A program made the translations under genes and the position numbers. Under the pieces are notes generated by a model. The model was not told where the DNA came from and made no database searches. It was given only the letters and a program-made list of their open reading frames with translations. A DNA stretch of 64,000 nt from Dichetophora obliterata (lineage: Eukaryota; Arthropoda; Insecta; Diptera; Sciomyzidae), in the NCBI GenBank assembly GCA_963920525.1, contig OY986438.1, positions 92,727,557 through 92,791,556 of the forward strand. The letters are read 5' to 3'. Positions 12,632 to 23,284 of the stretch are shown in pieces (position 1 is the first letter of the stretch; every line of letters starts with the position of its first letter).

Positions 12632-13241
12632 CGTTTTTAATTCAATAATTAAGAAAAAGTAATGAAAACAGAATGACAACAGGTTTGCTTAATATACTCA
12701 TTACATTAATTACATTACATTAATTATACTCATCATAATACCACATACACGTATACACCAAATGCCGATTTTATACGATCAGGTATAAAAAATTTAAATT
12801 GAATAGTATTGAAAACTAACAAAATGTATCGCAAATTAATCAAAGTTTAACATTTAAGGGGTGTTTATTAATTACGTGAGGCATTTAGGGGGCGGGGGGT
12901 TAAGCAGAATCTCACTAACTCTCATGTGGGGGAGAGGGGGGTTCTCGCAAAAATGTCGTAACTTTTTATCAGCAAGAAACAGTGTAGAATTATGAGATAA
13001 CTGGTTGAATTGAGTAAAACGTGTTTCTCTACTAAAATATGACTAAATTTTACACTATATTATTTTTCGCGGTTATGCGAGTACAACAATGTAGCATAGT
13101 AGCTCGTCGATTGTTTTACCACCGGCTAGCTGAACACGCGATTCGACGAGCGCTGCGACTTGTGAGAGCGAGTTTTGTTTAGTTCAGTGATCGGCACTCA
13201 TAAAGCACATCCCAGTAAGTATATTCATGCATACAGCATTG

Positions 13242-15830
13242 ATGATGTTGTAATATTCATCCAATGTTATCCGTTCTCGGATATACAAATAAATCCGAGT
13301 CAATTTTGTAAACAATTTTTTTTATGGCATACCATACGATTTTTGGTAAATGATAAATAAAATCTATTACCAACATTAGATTTCACTTGAAGTTGCAAGC
13401 AATTGAAGAAAAAAAATATCCCAACATGAACGAATGTTGAAACCAAAAATGGCTACATTTCCTTTAAACTAAACTCGTTCTTTCTTACTGCGCAGTCCAC
13501 CAGAACTGACCTGTTTAAGTTCGTTAACTTTAACTATCGGTTAAAAATAAAGGAATTTTCAATTCAAAGTAATTTCAACTTTAAACTACAGAATCAATTT
13601 AGTTTGATTTTCGAAAACTTAACCATAAGTTGGATCAATGCGACTTATAAGGTAAAAAAATTTATTTATTATTTCTATTGGCTAACAATCTTAGAACGAT
13701 ATTTTTATATTAAAATTTTCATTTTAAATATAACCCTATAAATTCCAATTTTCAATAACTAATAATACATTTTTATTTCAAATTTACATTCTCTAGTTTC
13801 ATACCAAAAATTAAAATATTTCTATATAAAGTTTCATTTTAATTTAGGCAAATTCCTAAAAGCTTTTATGGCAAAGTAGTTACATTTTTGTTTCTTTTTC
13901 TTCAATTTTAGTCGCATTGTAGTTATCGAGACACTTTTTACAACAACAAAAAAAGGAGAAAAAAAAACAATAAAGCAAATAAAAGTACCTTGTATCAAAA
14001 CGAAAGAAAAAAATGGAAGAGAGTGCTTGCTGATCTTGTAGTTCTGTGGTCAACCACCATCTATGCAAATTTCTCCATGTGGCTAAGAGCAGTGATCACT
14101 ACAATCAAGATCAGTTACAATTTGCTTGTCCCGCATTAAGTAGGCAAAAATCAACGTTAGAATAAACTAACAAAAAAAAAATTTGGTGCAAGTTAAAGTA
14201 AGGAAAATAAAAAAACAGATTGTACAAGGTACCGAAAAAAACTCAAATCATGCGTGTTAAAATATACTTTTAATATCTAAAAATAAAATATTAGATTGAA
14301 TTATATAAGAAAAAGAAACATCATCCTAAGATTAGAAAAGAAAAAGAGAAAGAAAGAAACAAGTGATATAAAGTTAAAGTGTTAAAAAGCTAAAAGAAAA
14401 AAAAAAAAAGAAAACAAGAGATACATGAAAAAAGATAATTATTTAAATTTTTAGTATTTAAAAAAAAAACAACAAAAAACTACACAATACTTAAAATAAA
14501 AATTAAATATTTAAAAGAAAGTGAAAATATCTATAAAAATGACCACTTATAAAAATGACGGATGGTCACCTTGTTAACTAAAACGAAATCTCGTTTTAGT
14601 TTCTTTTTTTTCAGCTCCCGCACACCCCTATCGTCGTTGCAAGGCCTTACACCGATCTGGAGATGTGTTGGTAAGTCTGTAACTTTAATTTTTTTATCAT
14701 TTTTTTTTATTATTCGTTCACTTCTATTCATGTGCATAAAAATGTTAAGCACAACTAAAGTCATGATTAACGAGAAAAATTACACCTCACTTTCGCATTT
14801 GAAAAAAGTGGAGACTTGCGCTCTTGCGCTGTTAAAATATTAAATGAAAACAACAACAAGCTATCTTGAGCTTTTGTTTTAGAGCGAGTCTTATTATTGT
14901 ATTTTTTGTAAATTTTTCTTTTTCTTCTTACTTTCTTTGTTTTGATCTAGCTACCAATGTTTATAAAGATTTTGTTCTATATTTTTTTCATTATTTTTGC
15001 TGCTGATTGAAATCATTAGTTCCTTCTTTTTCTTTTTTTTCTTTTTGAGTTGTAATGCAATCAAAAATGTAAATACCTAGATTTTTTTGCAAACAATTAG
15101 AAACGTGTAAAACGTTTAATCTAAGATGGAGTACATAAAATTAAAAATATATTTGTATGTAAACACAAATTAAAATTTAACTATTGATGTAATTGGTTAG
15201 TTTTTTTTTCTTTAATAATTAAAACAAAAACTAAAATATATATTATTAAATAATATAAAATGTAGTTGTAGTCAAATGAAATATTTTTAAAACAAAAAAA
15301 AACTAAATTAATAAAGATTATTTTGTCAATTTTGTATGAAAGAAAATTAACATGAATTGAGAACAGTGTTTCCTTGAGGTAATGGGCAAGACAGCTTTTT
15401 ATTTAAAGAATTTGGGGTTCTTATAAAAAAATTTGTGTCTATAAGAATCATGGTTGGGAGGGTTAAGAGGCACTATTTCCGTTTCATCTTGGAAAAAAAA
15501 GTGCACGTATTTTTCAGTAGATTTTTCCCATTTTTATTTAAAAATTAGTTTTCTCTATTTGATCATTTAATTTATTGGCTGGTTAGTTTCCGTTTTGATC
15601 AAATCCGGTTCATTTCCTATTGTAGGGTTAATAACATTTTTTTTTAGGGACTCTTTAATAATTTTATGTAAACAAGGAACTGGTCGAAAGTATGCCAAGA
15701 ATCTCCCCAGCCGACTGTTTGCTAGCTACAACAAAAAGATGGGTCCCGACCGGCATCAGCTTCCTCCAGTTATAACTTTAAAGTTTTTTTTTTGGTTTAA
15801 ACAACATCTTTTACCGACCTTGTACATTAC
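13242..15830. other. 2.59-kb segment unique to copy A
   Basis: Copy B runs straight through this point (near 50182), whereas copy A carries 2,589 extra bases that are AT- and poly-A-rich and mostly without long frames. No TIRs or target duplication flank it, so it is either an insertion of unknown type or a segment deleted from B. At 14615-14670 a 56-nt stretch is bounded by a strong acceptor (pyrimidine tract ending TTTTTTTTCAG) and a consensus donor (GTAAGT) and is open in one frame. That is what a captured or native exon would look like. Confidence 0.5.
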
Positions 15831-15839
15831 AATGTAGGC

Positions 15840-16410
15840 ATACGTTTGATGTTTTGTATGCATGCCAGCATAAATGCAAGCTCATTTCCATTTAACATGG
15901 CGATGTCAAACAAGAGCATGTGTACTGTGTACCCACACAATTACTATTACTGTATGCATAGGGAATTAGTAGTACTCTATGCATTCATTGTCATTTATAC
16001 AGCATGCATACATTACCATTAATACTGTATGCATACATTTGCATTAATATTGTAAGAAAAAAGTGCTGTTGCCATTAATTAATCGTATTATTTATTTCAG
16101 TTTTTTAAGTTGTTATATTCAGTTATATTAATTTATATTTTGTTAATAAATTATGTACAACTGCACTCCTTAAAGTTTAAATGGACAATGGGAGTTTATA
16201 TTTTTTAATCAAGACTATTATGCATGCAAGGTTCATGCCTTAGTACTAATACAGCACGCATATTTTAGTATGCACGCTACTGTGTACAAACAACACGCAT
16301 ACTCAGCGAATTTGGATAATTGTTGGTTTTTTTTAATGACCATACATGCCTTATCCATGCTTCTGCCTGCTTACAGCATACAGGTTTCTTGTATGCATGC
16401 TATTCTTTAC
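15840..16410. repeat. Cluster of TGCATGC/ATGCATAC words in copy A
   Basis: About a dozen partly palindromic words such as TGTATGCATGC, CTGTATGCATA and AGCATGCATAC are spaced irregularly over about 570 bp. The homologous part of copy B (50187-50612) has the same pattern. In DNA transposons such internal arrays may bind the transposase, but no such function is shown here. Confidence 0.6.
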
Positions 16411-16418
16411 ATACTGGG

Positions 16419-17261
16419 TAAGGCGCCTCACGAAAAAAGTTGGTCAGCACAACTGCTCAATGCAATCCTTGGTTTATGTTTTAATGATTCCCCAAATATT
16501 TCGACTCTAGCGATAGCCATCCGTGAGCTGGAATGATTTGAAATAACCTCTAAAAATGGAGTTATTTTGTAACCATATTGGCATCTGTAAAAATAAATTG
16601 TCAGAAATTATAGCCGGAAAAGAGATCTTCCAATCTGCAGCAAAAAATTAAAATTTTTGCATTCGGATTAAAGATAATGCTTTTTTCATGCATTTTTTTC
16701 AAATTTACTTATTTTCACTAAAATTAAAAAAACTTAAATATTTCTAATGCGATCCTCCCTTTCAAGATGTCGTTAAAAAGGTTTTTAGTGCTCGCATTGA
16801 TTCCTAGTCAGAATTGCTTAATTTGATACATATTAAAAGTAAAATATTAATTATAAAATAAACACCTATGAAAAAATATCGTAAGAAATTAAAAAAAAAA
16901 ATATAAAAGTAATGAAGCTATTTGAATTTTGAAAGTTTTTGTATGAAAAAAAATAATAAGTATCAAAAATATGTACAAAAAATAGCGTTATCTTTAATCT
17001 GATTGCAAACATTTACAATATTTGATGCACATTGGAAAATCTTTTTCCGGCCTGACAGTTAAATTTTTTGCAACTATTACACCAGCCAATTTTGTAACCA
17101 TAAAAACTCGATTTTTAGAGGTTATTTCAAACCATTCCAGCTCACGGATGGCTATCGCTAGAGTCGAAATATTTGGGGAAGCATTATAACATAAACCAAG
17201 GATTGTGTTGAGCATTTGTGTCGAACAAAATTTTTTTTTCTATGGAGCGTGAGGCGCCTTA
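16419..17261. mobile_element. Long-TIR MITE nested in copy A
   Basis: The ends TAAGGCGCCTCACG and CGTGAGGCGCCTTA are perfect inverted repeats, and the inverted similarity extends for about 270 bp into each arm. ATACTGGG flanks both sides exactly (16411-16418 and 17262-17269), an 8-bp duplication. Open frames of 70-88 codons in the arms are mirror images of each other and not genes. An 8-bp duplication fits hAT or P; the long TIRs could also suggest Mutator. Superfamily left open. Confidence 0.85.
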
Positions 17262-17329
17262 ATACTGGGGTGCTTTGCCAAGAGTCACACGTATTCCTAT
17301 GCTCTGTCACTCATTCGACAAACAACTAA

Positions 17330-18112
17330 TATTTGTTCGTAGCATGAGTAATAATTGGCGAAGCAGCATTGTTTCAAATGATATGCAATCAAGGAATGGA
17401 AATAAACTTTAACGAACGGTTCGTTTTCGATATGTTCTTTTTTTAAAAAAAGCTCAATCTTTATTCCGCGTTATTTGCATATCAGATTACCTGCCATCTG
17501 AAGAATGGTACGCTGAGCACATCAGAGAGAGCCAATATTTACTTCAGGTATGCGGTGATTTTTTTTTAATTTATTTATTTTTAATTTTTGAACGACCAAA
17601 ATACTGATTTTTTTTCATTATTATTTTAAGTTTTAAACTGCGACAATCGGGCCTGCTGTAGCCCACATCGGAGTGATCTGCATTAGATTCTTCACGACCG
17701 TTTTCTGCATCTGAGTATCCCAGATCCTGGTGAGCATAACGGAAAGTTATTTGCTCCCTTTTTGATTCGCCACTACTTACCAATTCAACCTTTACATGCC
17801 TTCGTGGACTTTCCCTATGACCTCTATTGCCCCAGTGTACGTGGTGATCTAGAAAACAAATGCTTCAATGCATGCGGTATTAACTTCTCATCCATCACAA
17901 GAGCTGCAGAGCATTGGCGTGCAGTCCACCGTGCACCAGCGCGCAAAGTGGGCTTTCACGGATTATCACACGTCGAGGTAATGAGCTTCTGTGTACAAAC
18001 GATAACGGTGGCTAAAAGGAGCAGATGATTTTACCGAAATTCACATGGACATGCTGGTTCCAGTAGTCACTCTCGAGTCCGCACATGAGTCCCCATGGAT
18101 TGAATTAGAATG
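17330..18112 (+). pseudogene. Relic of an unrecognised protein with a zinc-finger motif, copy A
   Basis: I do not recognise this protein. Three segments are conserved with copy B and look like protein remnants. Segment one lies upstream of a donor-like CAG|GTATGC at 17547. Segment two (about 17762-17990) reads PLHAFVDFPYDLYCPSVRGD, then a C-x3-C-x12-H-x4-H pattern (CFNAC...HWRAVH) that fits a C2H2 zinc finger. Segment three, in a shifted frame ending near 18112, contains MDMLVPVV and AHESPW. Between A and B, several differences in these segments are conservative at the protein level, which supports past coding. Copy A lacks about 30 bp near 17708 that copy B keeps. It sits near the right end of the element and is probably element-encoded, but transposase function is not shown. 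Confidence 0.5.
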
Positions 18113-18743
18113 AATATTCCTTCACCAATTTTAGAAGTTCTTATTTTTAATGACTTCCTGTTACTTAATAAGTATTTTATTGTTTGATTTTTTACATTGT
18201 ATTTTAAACTACTATCTCAGTAGTCTTAAATTATAGTCTCAACTAGTCCTAAATAAAAATAATTAAATAAATTACGAGTTTTTTTTAATAAATCCAACAC
18301 AATGAAGCATTGATTAACATATTTACACTGAAAACACGCATTTTGAACAATCTCACGTGAGATTAGAGGGAGGGAGGGGGAGGGGTCTAGCCAAATCTCA
18401 CGATATCTCACCAGGGGGAGTGGGGGAGTCAAAAAATTGCCAAAATCACCTCACGTAATTAATGGACGCCCCCTTACCTTAAATGCAAAAATTACATGAT
18501 AATAAATAACTCGTTGTTTTCCTTAACAAAATTCACTGACCTTGGAACAAAACAAAAAGTCGATAAAACGCCTTCACATGTTTTTTCAACTGATCAAAAA
18601 CGTGTTAGGTTTTGTTGATTTTCTTGAACTCGATTCTCTTTTTTATTAGTTTACACAAATTTAAGCATGATTGAGGAAAAATAAGTTTAGCGGAACCGGA
18701 GATATTAGCCTATACCACATTATCTTCCTATACCATAATACCC

Positions 18744-19350
18744 CAACTATATATATTAATCTTAATATATAAAAGGACGCTGCTCAGTGTCCAATATCTT
18801 TTAAACTGTTTTTGTTTTGACTGACTTTTTAATCCAAACTTTGGTTTAACCTCTTCAACCCCGCACCAAGAAATACAATGAAAAAATATTTTTTAAGGTA
18901 TTATTCTTACTAAATAGTGTCTAGTTGAAACATTTCTGCAAAAAAAAAATTTAAATTTTTTTGGAAGTAAAAGTATTTAAATGTGTTCTTATATGAGTAT
19001 TGTACTTTTCCAATATATTCTTAATTTACTAACACTTTTTTACTTTCCAGACATAGAAGCCTTCTTACGCTACATATTTGCATTTTGCATTTAATATTTT
19101 TTTTGGAAGTAATAGTTTTTAAACGTGCAGATATGTGGATACATTGTACTTTTTATACAATAAATTCATTATTTATCAAAACCTTTTTTCTTACCATTAA
19201 GAGGAGCATTCTTACGCGATAAATTTGAGAAATCAAAAGAAAGCTCATGAGGGAGAGTATTTTCTCTATCCATTGTTCCAATATTTAAAGAAAATAACGA
19301 CAAATTAGAAAATATTTCAATACAAAAACTTTTGTCCATATATGTGATCA
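18744..19350. other. Unassigned DNA with transposon-like end words
   Basis: Non-coding. It contains TTTAATCCAAACTTTGGTTTAA near 18829, matching the subterminal part of the CACGGTTAAA family described next. A broken left part of that family may therefore start here. Confidence 0.4.
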
Positions 19351-19514
19351 TTTTACCCGAAAAGGTTAAAGGAATTTTTAATCTAAAAAGTACTATTTTT
19401 TAATCCAAACATTAGTATAATTTAGCTGGGTCTTAAACCCACGTTCCTGAAAAGAACTAACTTGCATTCGTAATGATACAAAATAAGCGAAACTATGTTA
19501 ACAACTGAGAACTG

Positions 19515-19580
19515 AGACGAGTGGATAAGGTATGGACTAGCACACCAGGGGACGAGTGTTTAAATCACGAACTGGTCAGA
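19515..19580 (+). ncRNA. tRNA-like pol III module 1
   Basis: A-box-like GAGTGGATAAGGT and B-box-like GTGTTTAAATC are spaced about 40 bp apart inside the CACGGTTAAA element. The opposite strand of the segment just downstream (about 19608-19630) carries a perfect B-box form, GGGTTCGAGACCC. It is not a complete cloverleaf, so it is a tRNA-derived module rather than a tRNA gene. Confidence 0.4.
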
Positions 19581-19702
19581 ATATTCTTTTATTTTACTTT
19601 AATTTATCTGGGTCTCGAACCCACGTTTCTGCTCGCTTGCTTACTTACTGCAAGCTTACTTGCATCCGTTATGATGCAAAATAAGCGTAACTTTCTTAAC
19701 AA

Positions 19703-19776
19703 CTGAGATGGACAAGTGGATGAGGTGTTGGACCAGCACAACAGAGGACGAGTGTTCAAACCACGAGCTGGTCAGA
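19703..19776 (+). ncRNA. tRNA-like pol III module 2
   Basis: Second copy of the module in the same element, with AGTGGATGAGGTG as A-box-like text and GTGTTCAAACC as B-box-like text. It lies about 190 bp after module 1 and arose by tandem duplication of the element interior. Confidence 0.4.
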
Positions 19777-19952
19777 AAAGTTTTTTATTTTGAGTTAATA
19801 TTTATATAGCTTCTTTTAAACTTTTTTCGAAATAATCTTTTTTGGATTGCAAAATTTTAAACTTTTTCTTGGATTAAAAAGTAATCTTTTTTTGGTGTTG
19901 TCCTATATTTAATCCAAAAAGTTTAAAATTTAGTCCAAGATTTTTAACCGTG

Positions 19953-20872
19953 CAGACTGTTTTGCTTTTATGCTTTGTGCTGATACATTTGTTTGATCGT
20001 TTTCGTGCCAATTTTTTTGCTTTTCGATCGCAAATCGCTTTTCGGTTTGACACTAGGGTGGACCTTAAAAAGGTGGTTTTTATTTTATACTCTTTGTGTA
20101 TGTGCTGGCAATATAAAAGGGGTCACGGATTTCGTAGCTGATGTAACAATTTCAAAAACTTGTTTTGACACAAAGGTGGAATCTAATGTTATAAATACAA
20201 TTGGGGCTATGGGTGTGCGACGTGTAAGTTCCACTGGCGTGTAGAACTATTGCTGGCGTGTGGAATACAGTCTTTGGCTATGTTCAGACGAAAATCAAAT
20301 GATTTAGCTAATCCCTTCTTTTCTTAATTTTAACTCTATTTGACTAATTGATTCAGGTCTTGAGCGTCATCAAAATTTTGATTATGTTCGAAGTTAATTT
20401 TCGCTCTCGCATAGTTAATTTTTTTAGCTGAAAAAAACAAATTTGGATTAATTCAGTCATTTGATTCTTGTCTGAACACAGCCTTTTTTATTTGTTTTTC
20501 AATACACGCCTGTCAAATTAGAAAATAAAAATTTTCCGACTGCAGCGTGTTCTGTAGCCGCATGACAAGCTCGGCATGACAAACATTGTTCTATATTGAC
20601 AGACTACACGCCACCCGACTGCAGCCCCAATTGTATTTATAACATAAATATGTGTTCTTGTGTCAAAACAGTCAAAACAAATTTTGACATTTTTACATCA
20701 GATTCTGTAAAAATATACAGCACATACATAGTATAAAGCAAAAAAAAAACACATTTTTAGGGTCCACCCTAGTGTCCCATCGAAAAGCGATTTGCGATCC
20801 AAAAGCAAAAAAATTTGCACGAAAGCGATCAAACAAATGTATCAGCACAAAGCATAAATGCAAAACAGACTG
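19953..20872. mobile_element. 920-bp foldback element with about 290-bp arms
   Basis: The left arm starts CAGACTGTTTTGC and the right arm, inverted, starts CAGTCTGTTTTGC. Inverted similarity runs about 290 bp inward (to about 20250 and from about 20600), including the shared words CTAGGGTGGACC and GGGGCT. The arms flank a nested 207-bp MITE. The open frames at 19950-20244 are arm sequence, not genes. No clear target duplication; the left end abuts the previous element exactly. Confidence 0.8.
20277..20483. mobile_element. 207-bp MITE nested in the foldback element
   Basis: The ends GGCTATGTTCAGACGAAAAT and, inverted, GGCTGTGTTCAGACAAGAAT match at 16 of 20 or better, and both continue into CAAATGA. 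TTT lies on both sides, compatible with a 3-bp duplication. No coding capacity. Confidence 0.7.
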
Positions 20873-21995
20873 CTACGATTGTTGAAAAAAACTGATGCTG
20901 CTTCGACTTTCAGTTGAACAGTTGCTGTTGCTTCGACTTTCGATATTGGTCACAGTTTCAGTCAATCAAAATAAAAACTGCTGAGATTGTCGACTGCTGA
21001 AGTGCTTCACAGTTTATCAGATATTTTTTTTTTGCTTTTGCTTTGACTGCGACTGTTTGATTTTTCTCAAGCAGAAGTATAAGCAGTAGTTAGTTTTGAA
21101 TTTATGGAAACAGTGATTGCTTTAAAAAGCAATAATGTAACGACAATTGCTACTTTGACTGCAGCAATTTCATCACTGCTTGTATCAAGAAAATTCTTCT
21201 CTCTTTTTAAAAAGAGTTTCTCATATCGTCTTCTATTAAAAAAAAATTATTTTCTAGAATTATGCAAATTATTATCATTTTTTGAAAATATTAGAGTAGA
21301 AGTTTTAAGAAAATGTTTCTTAAGCAAAGCAATTCTTTCTTGGACTATGATACTTTATATTTTTTTTTTTATATTTATGTATAATATATATAGATATATT
21401 TAGTATCGCCTCCGGTCAAAATTCGACAAACTGTCTGTAAAGCAGTGAACAAAAATGAACACATACGTAGCGCACGTTGAAGATTAAATTTGAGAAAATA
21501 TAACATTAAGATACATACGTACATGAAAGCACTCATTTAACATTTTTATAGAGTTTGATTTTGTCTACTTGACCTTTCTGTCAGCTTTTTGTGACCTCCC
21601 TTCAATAAGCTTAATATATGAAGAAAGTTGCCGAAAAAAGTTTATAGATATTATAGATATTTTATAGATATAGAAGAGTTTATAGATATTTTAGATATTT
21701 TATAAAACTGAGGTGATTCTAAGAGGAGTCAAATAAAAAGTTGGTCCTATTATATTTTTATCCTCAACACTTCTTTATCTGCCTCTCATTGTTTTTTTAA
21801 TGGCTTAGCATTTTTCGAAAAGCAAAATTGACTTTTTTAACGCTCATATTTCGGATCACAGGTTTCTCCAGTCCAAATTTGTTTCCACTCATTTGTGCAA
21901 CAGTAGTATCTTTTGAAGACGATATGATTTGTTCCCCTCTATTTATAATAAATAGATACTAAAAAGTGTACGACAGATTTCGTTCTAAGCGTAAG
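20873..21995. other. Unassigned DNA left of mariner
   Basis: Holds imperfect local repeats around 20885-21000 (GCTTCGACTTTC twice, CTGCTGA words) and short TAGATATTTTA-type tandem repeats at 21645-21705. The 99-codon frame at 21104-21403 is lysine- and phenylalanine-rich AT sequence with no motif. Confidence 0.4.
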
Positions 21996-21997
21996 TA

Positions 21998-23282
21998 TTG
22001 GGGTTGGAATTAGTTTTAAAGGTTTTCTAAGAGATGGCGTAACTATCAATAGATCGCATCGGGCACACCTGTGACTATATTCATTTCCAAGCACATTGTC
22101 TAAGTTTCATTTTTCAGTATGTGTCATTCCACTGAAGTGTAAACAACATATATTTTTTCTCTGTGAACATGTCGACTTTCGTTCCAACAAAACGCAATTT
22201 GCGGGAAGGTTTACTTTTGTGCTTCCATTTGAAGAAAAAAGCGGTTAAAGCACAACGCACGCTTACTGAGGCTTACGGGGACTATGCTCCATCGATTTCT
22301 ACTTGTGAGTACTGGTTCCGTCGGTTTAAAAGTGGTGATTTTGATACGGAAGACAAAGAGCGTCCGGGCCAGCCGAAAAAGTTTGAATATGAGGAATTGG
22401 AGGCTTTGCTCGATGAAGACCCGTGTCAAACCCTTCAAGAATTGTCAGAATCATTGGGAGTCGACTTATCAACGGTCGGCAAACGCTTGAAGGCCATGGG
22501 AATGATTCAAAAGCAAGGAAATTGGGTGCCGTACCAGTTGAAGCCGAGAGACGTTGAACGGCGATTTTGCATGTGCGAACAACTGCTTCAACGGCATAAA
22601 AGGAAGAGTTTTTTGCATCGTATTGTCACTGGCGATGAAAAGTGGATCCATTACGATAATCCTAAGCGAAAAAAATCGTGGGGACCACCCGGCCATGCAT
22701 CAACATCGAGGGCCAAGCCGAATATTCATGGCGCCAAGCTTATGCTGTGTATTTGGTGGGATCAGAAGGGTTTCGTGTACTATGAGCTGCTAAAACCTAA
22801 CGAAACCATCACTGGGGAACGCTACCAACAACAATTGATGCAATTGAGCTGAGCATTAAAGGTTAAACGGCCGGAATATGCCAAAAGACACGACAAAGTG
22901 GTTTTTAAACATGACAACGCATGGCCACATGTTGCAAGAACCGTCAAGGAAACGTTGGAGGCGCTGAATTGGGATGTGCTACCCCACCCGCCTTATAGCC
23001 CAGACATAGCCCCTTCCGACTACCACCTATTCAGATCGATGACGCATGGCTTGGCTGAGCAGCGCTTCACTTCTTACGAGGATACCAAAAAATGGGTCGA
23101 TTCGTGGATTGCCTCAAAAGACGAATCGTTCTTCCGGCGCGGAATCCATATGCTGCCAGAAATATGGGAAAATGTTGTAGCTAACGATGGACAATACTTT
23201 GAATAATATACATTGTACCGTTGTTTCTAAATAAATGCTCAAAAACCGAAAAAAAACCTTTAAAATTAATTCCAACCCCCAA
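21998..23282 (+). mobile_element. Complete mauritiana-like mariner element, 1,285 bp
   Basis: The left TIR TTGGGGTTGGAATTAGTTTT (21998) and inverted right TIR TTGGGGGTTGGAATTAATTT (ending 23282) extend into a shared TTAAAGGTTTT. TA flanks both sides (21996-21997, 23283-23284), the mariner target duplication. A full-length transposase frame with one stop codon lies between. Length, TIR position and duplication all fit a complete single mariner copy. Confidence 0.93.
22169..23206 (+). pseudogene. Mariner transposase with a single in-frame stop
   Basis: Cut-and-paste DNA transposase of the mariner family; it would bind the TIRs through its N-terminal helix-turn-helix domains and cleave with a DD34D active site in the nucleus. 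The ATG at 22169 is the likely start because it gives 345 codons, the length I know for mauritiana-type mariners; an upstream GTG at 22163 is in frame but not needed. Catalytic aspartates fall at 156 (TGDEKWI), 249 (KHDNAWPH) and 284 (PSDYHLF), exactly 34 residues between the last two. The WVPYQL block (119-124) is a degenerate form of the family WVPHEL. Codon 228 (22850-22852) is TGA within QLS*ALKVKRPEY. Everything else reads straight through to DGQYFE and the stop at 23206, so one substitution disables an otherwise full-length gene. Confidence 0.95.
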
Positions 23283-23284
23283 TA

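Larger units (their letters stand above)
12857..18473. mobile_element. GGGGYGTCC TIR element, copy A (PIF/Harbinger-like?)
   Basis: The left end AGGGGTGTTTATTAATTACG and inverted right end GGGGGCGTCCATTAATTACG form imperfect TIRs that continue through GTGAGG. TTA flanks both sides (12854-12856 and 18474-18476), a 3-bp duplication. GGG ends plus TTA fit PIF/Harbinger; Zator also makes 3-bp duplications, so the superfamily is inference. Inside are a GC-rich subterminal block (12880-12960), a 2.59-kb segment absent from copy B (13242-15830), a block dense in TGCATGC words (15840-16410), an 843-bp MITE and relics of an unrecognised protein. No recognisable DDE transposase was found. Confidence 0.75.
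12222..18743. mobile_element. Candidate outer TIR element enclosing copy A
   Basis: The left end reads GGGTATTGTGGTATAGG from 12222, and the right end, inverted from 18743, reads GGGTATTATGGTATAGG, one mismatch in 17. Related words (TATTGTGGTA, AATGTGGTATA) recur just inside each end, resembling subterminal repeats. With the 5.6-kb copy A element removed, about 0.9 kb of this element remains. No clear target duplication, no coding capacity, superfamily unassigned. Confidence 0.45.
19360..19952. mobile_element. CACGGTTAAA-family TIR element, left end lost
   Basis: The right end reads GTCCAAGATTTTTAACCGTG at 19933-19952, the inverted form of the CACGGTTAAA terminus seen at 24172 and 40797. The left side begins with recognisable subterminal text (TTTTTAATCTAAAAAGTACT) but lacks the terminus. 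The interior contains the block 'GCTGGGTCTCAAACCCACG ... tRNA-like module' twice in tandem (about 19425-19590 and 19605-19780). Non-coding. Confidence 0.6.

Noticed and set aside
16270..16536. 88-codon frame, with mirror frames at 16994-17215, 58043-58258 and 58640-58891
   Set aside because: These are readings of the same inverted MITE arms and copy A/B flanks, not independent genes; possible residual coding is noted as a question only.
22211..22793. Several 68-79-codon frames across mariner
   Set aside because: Shadows of the transposase in other frames or on the other strand.
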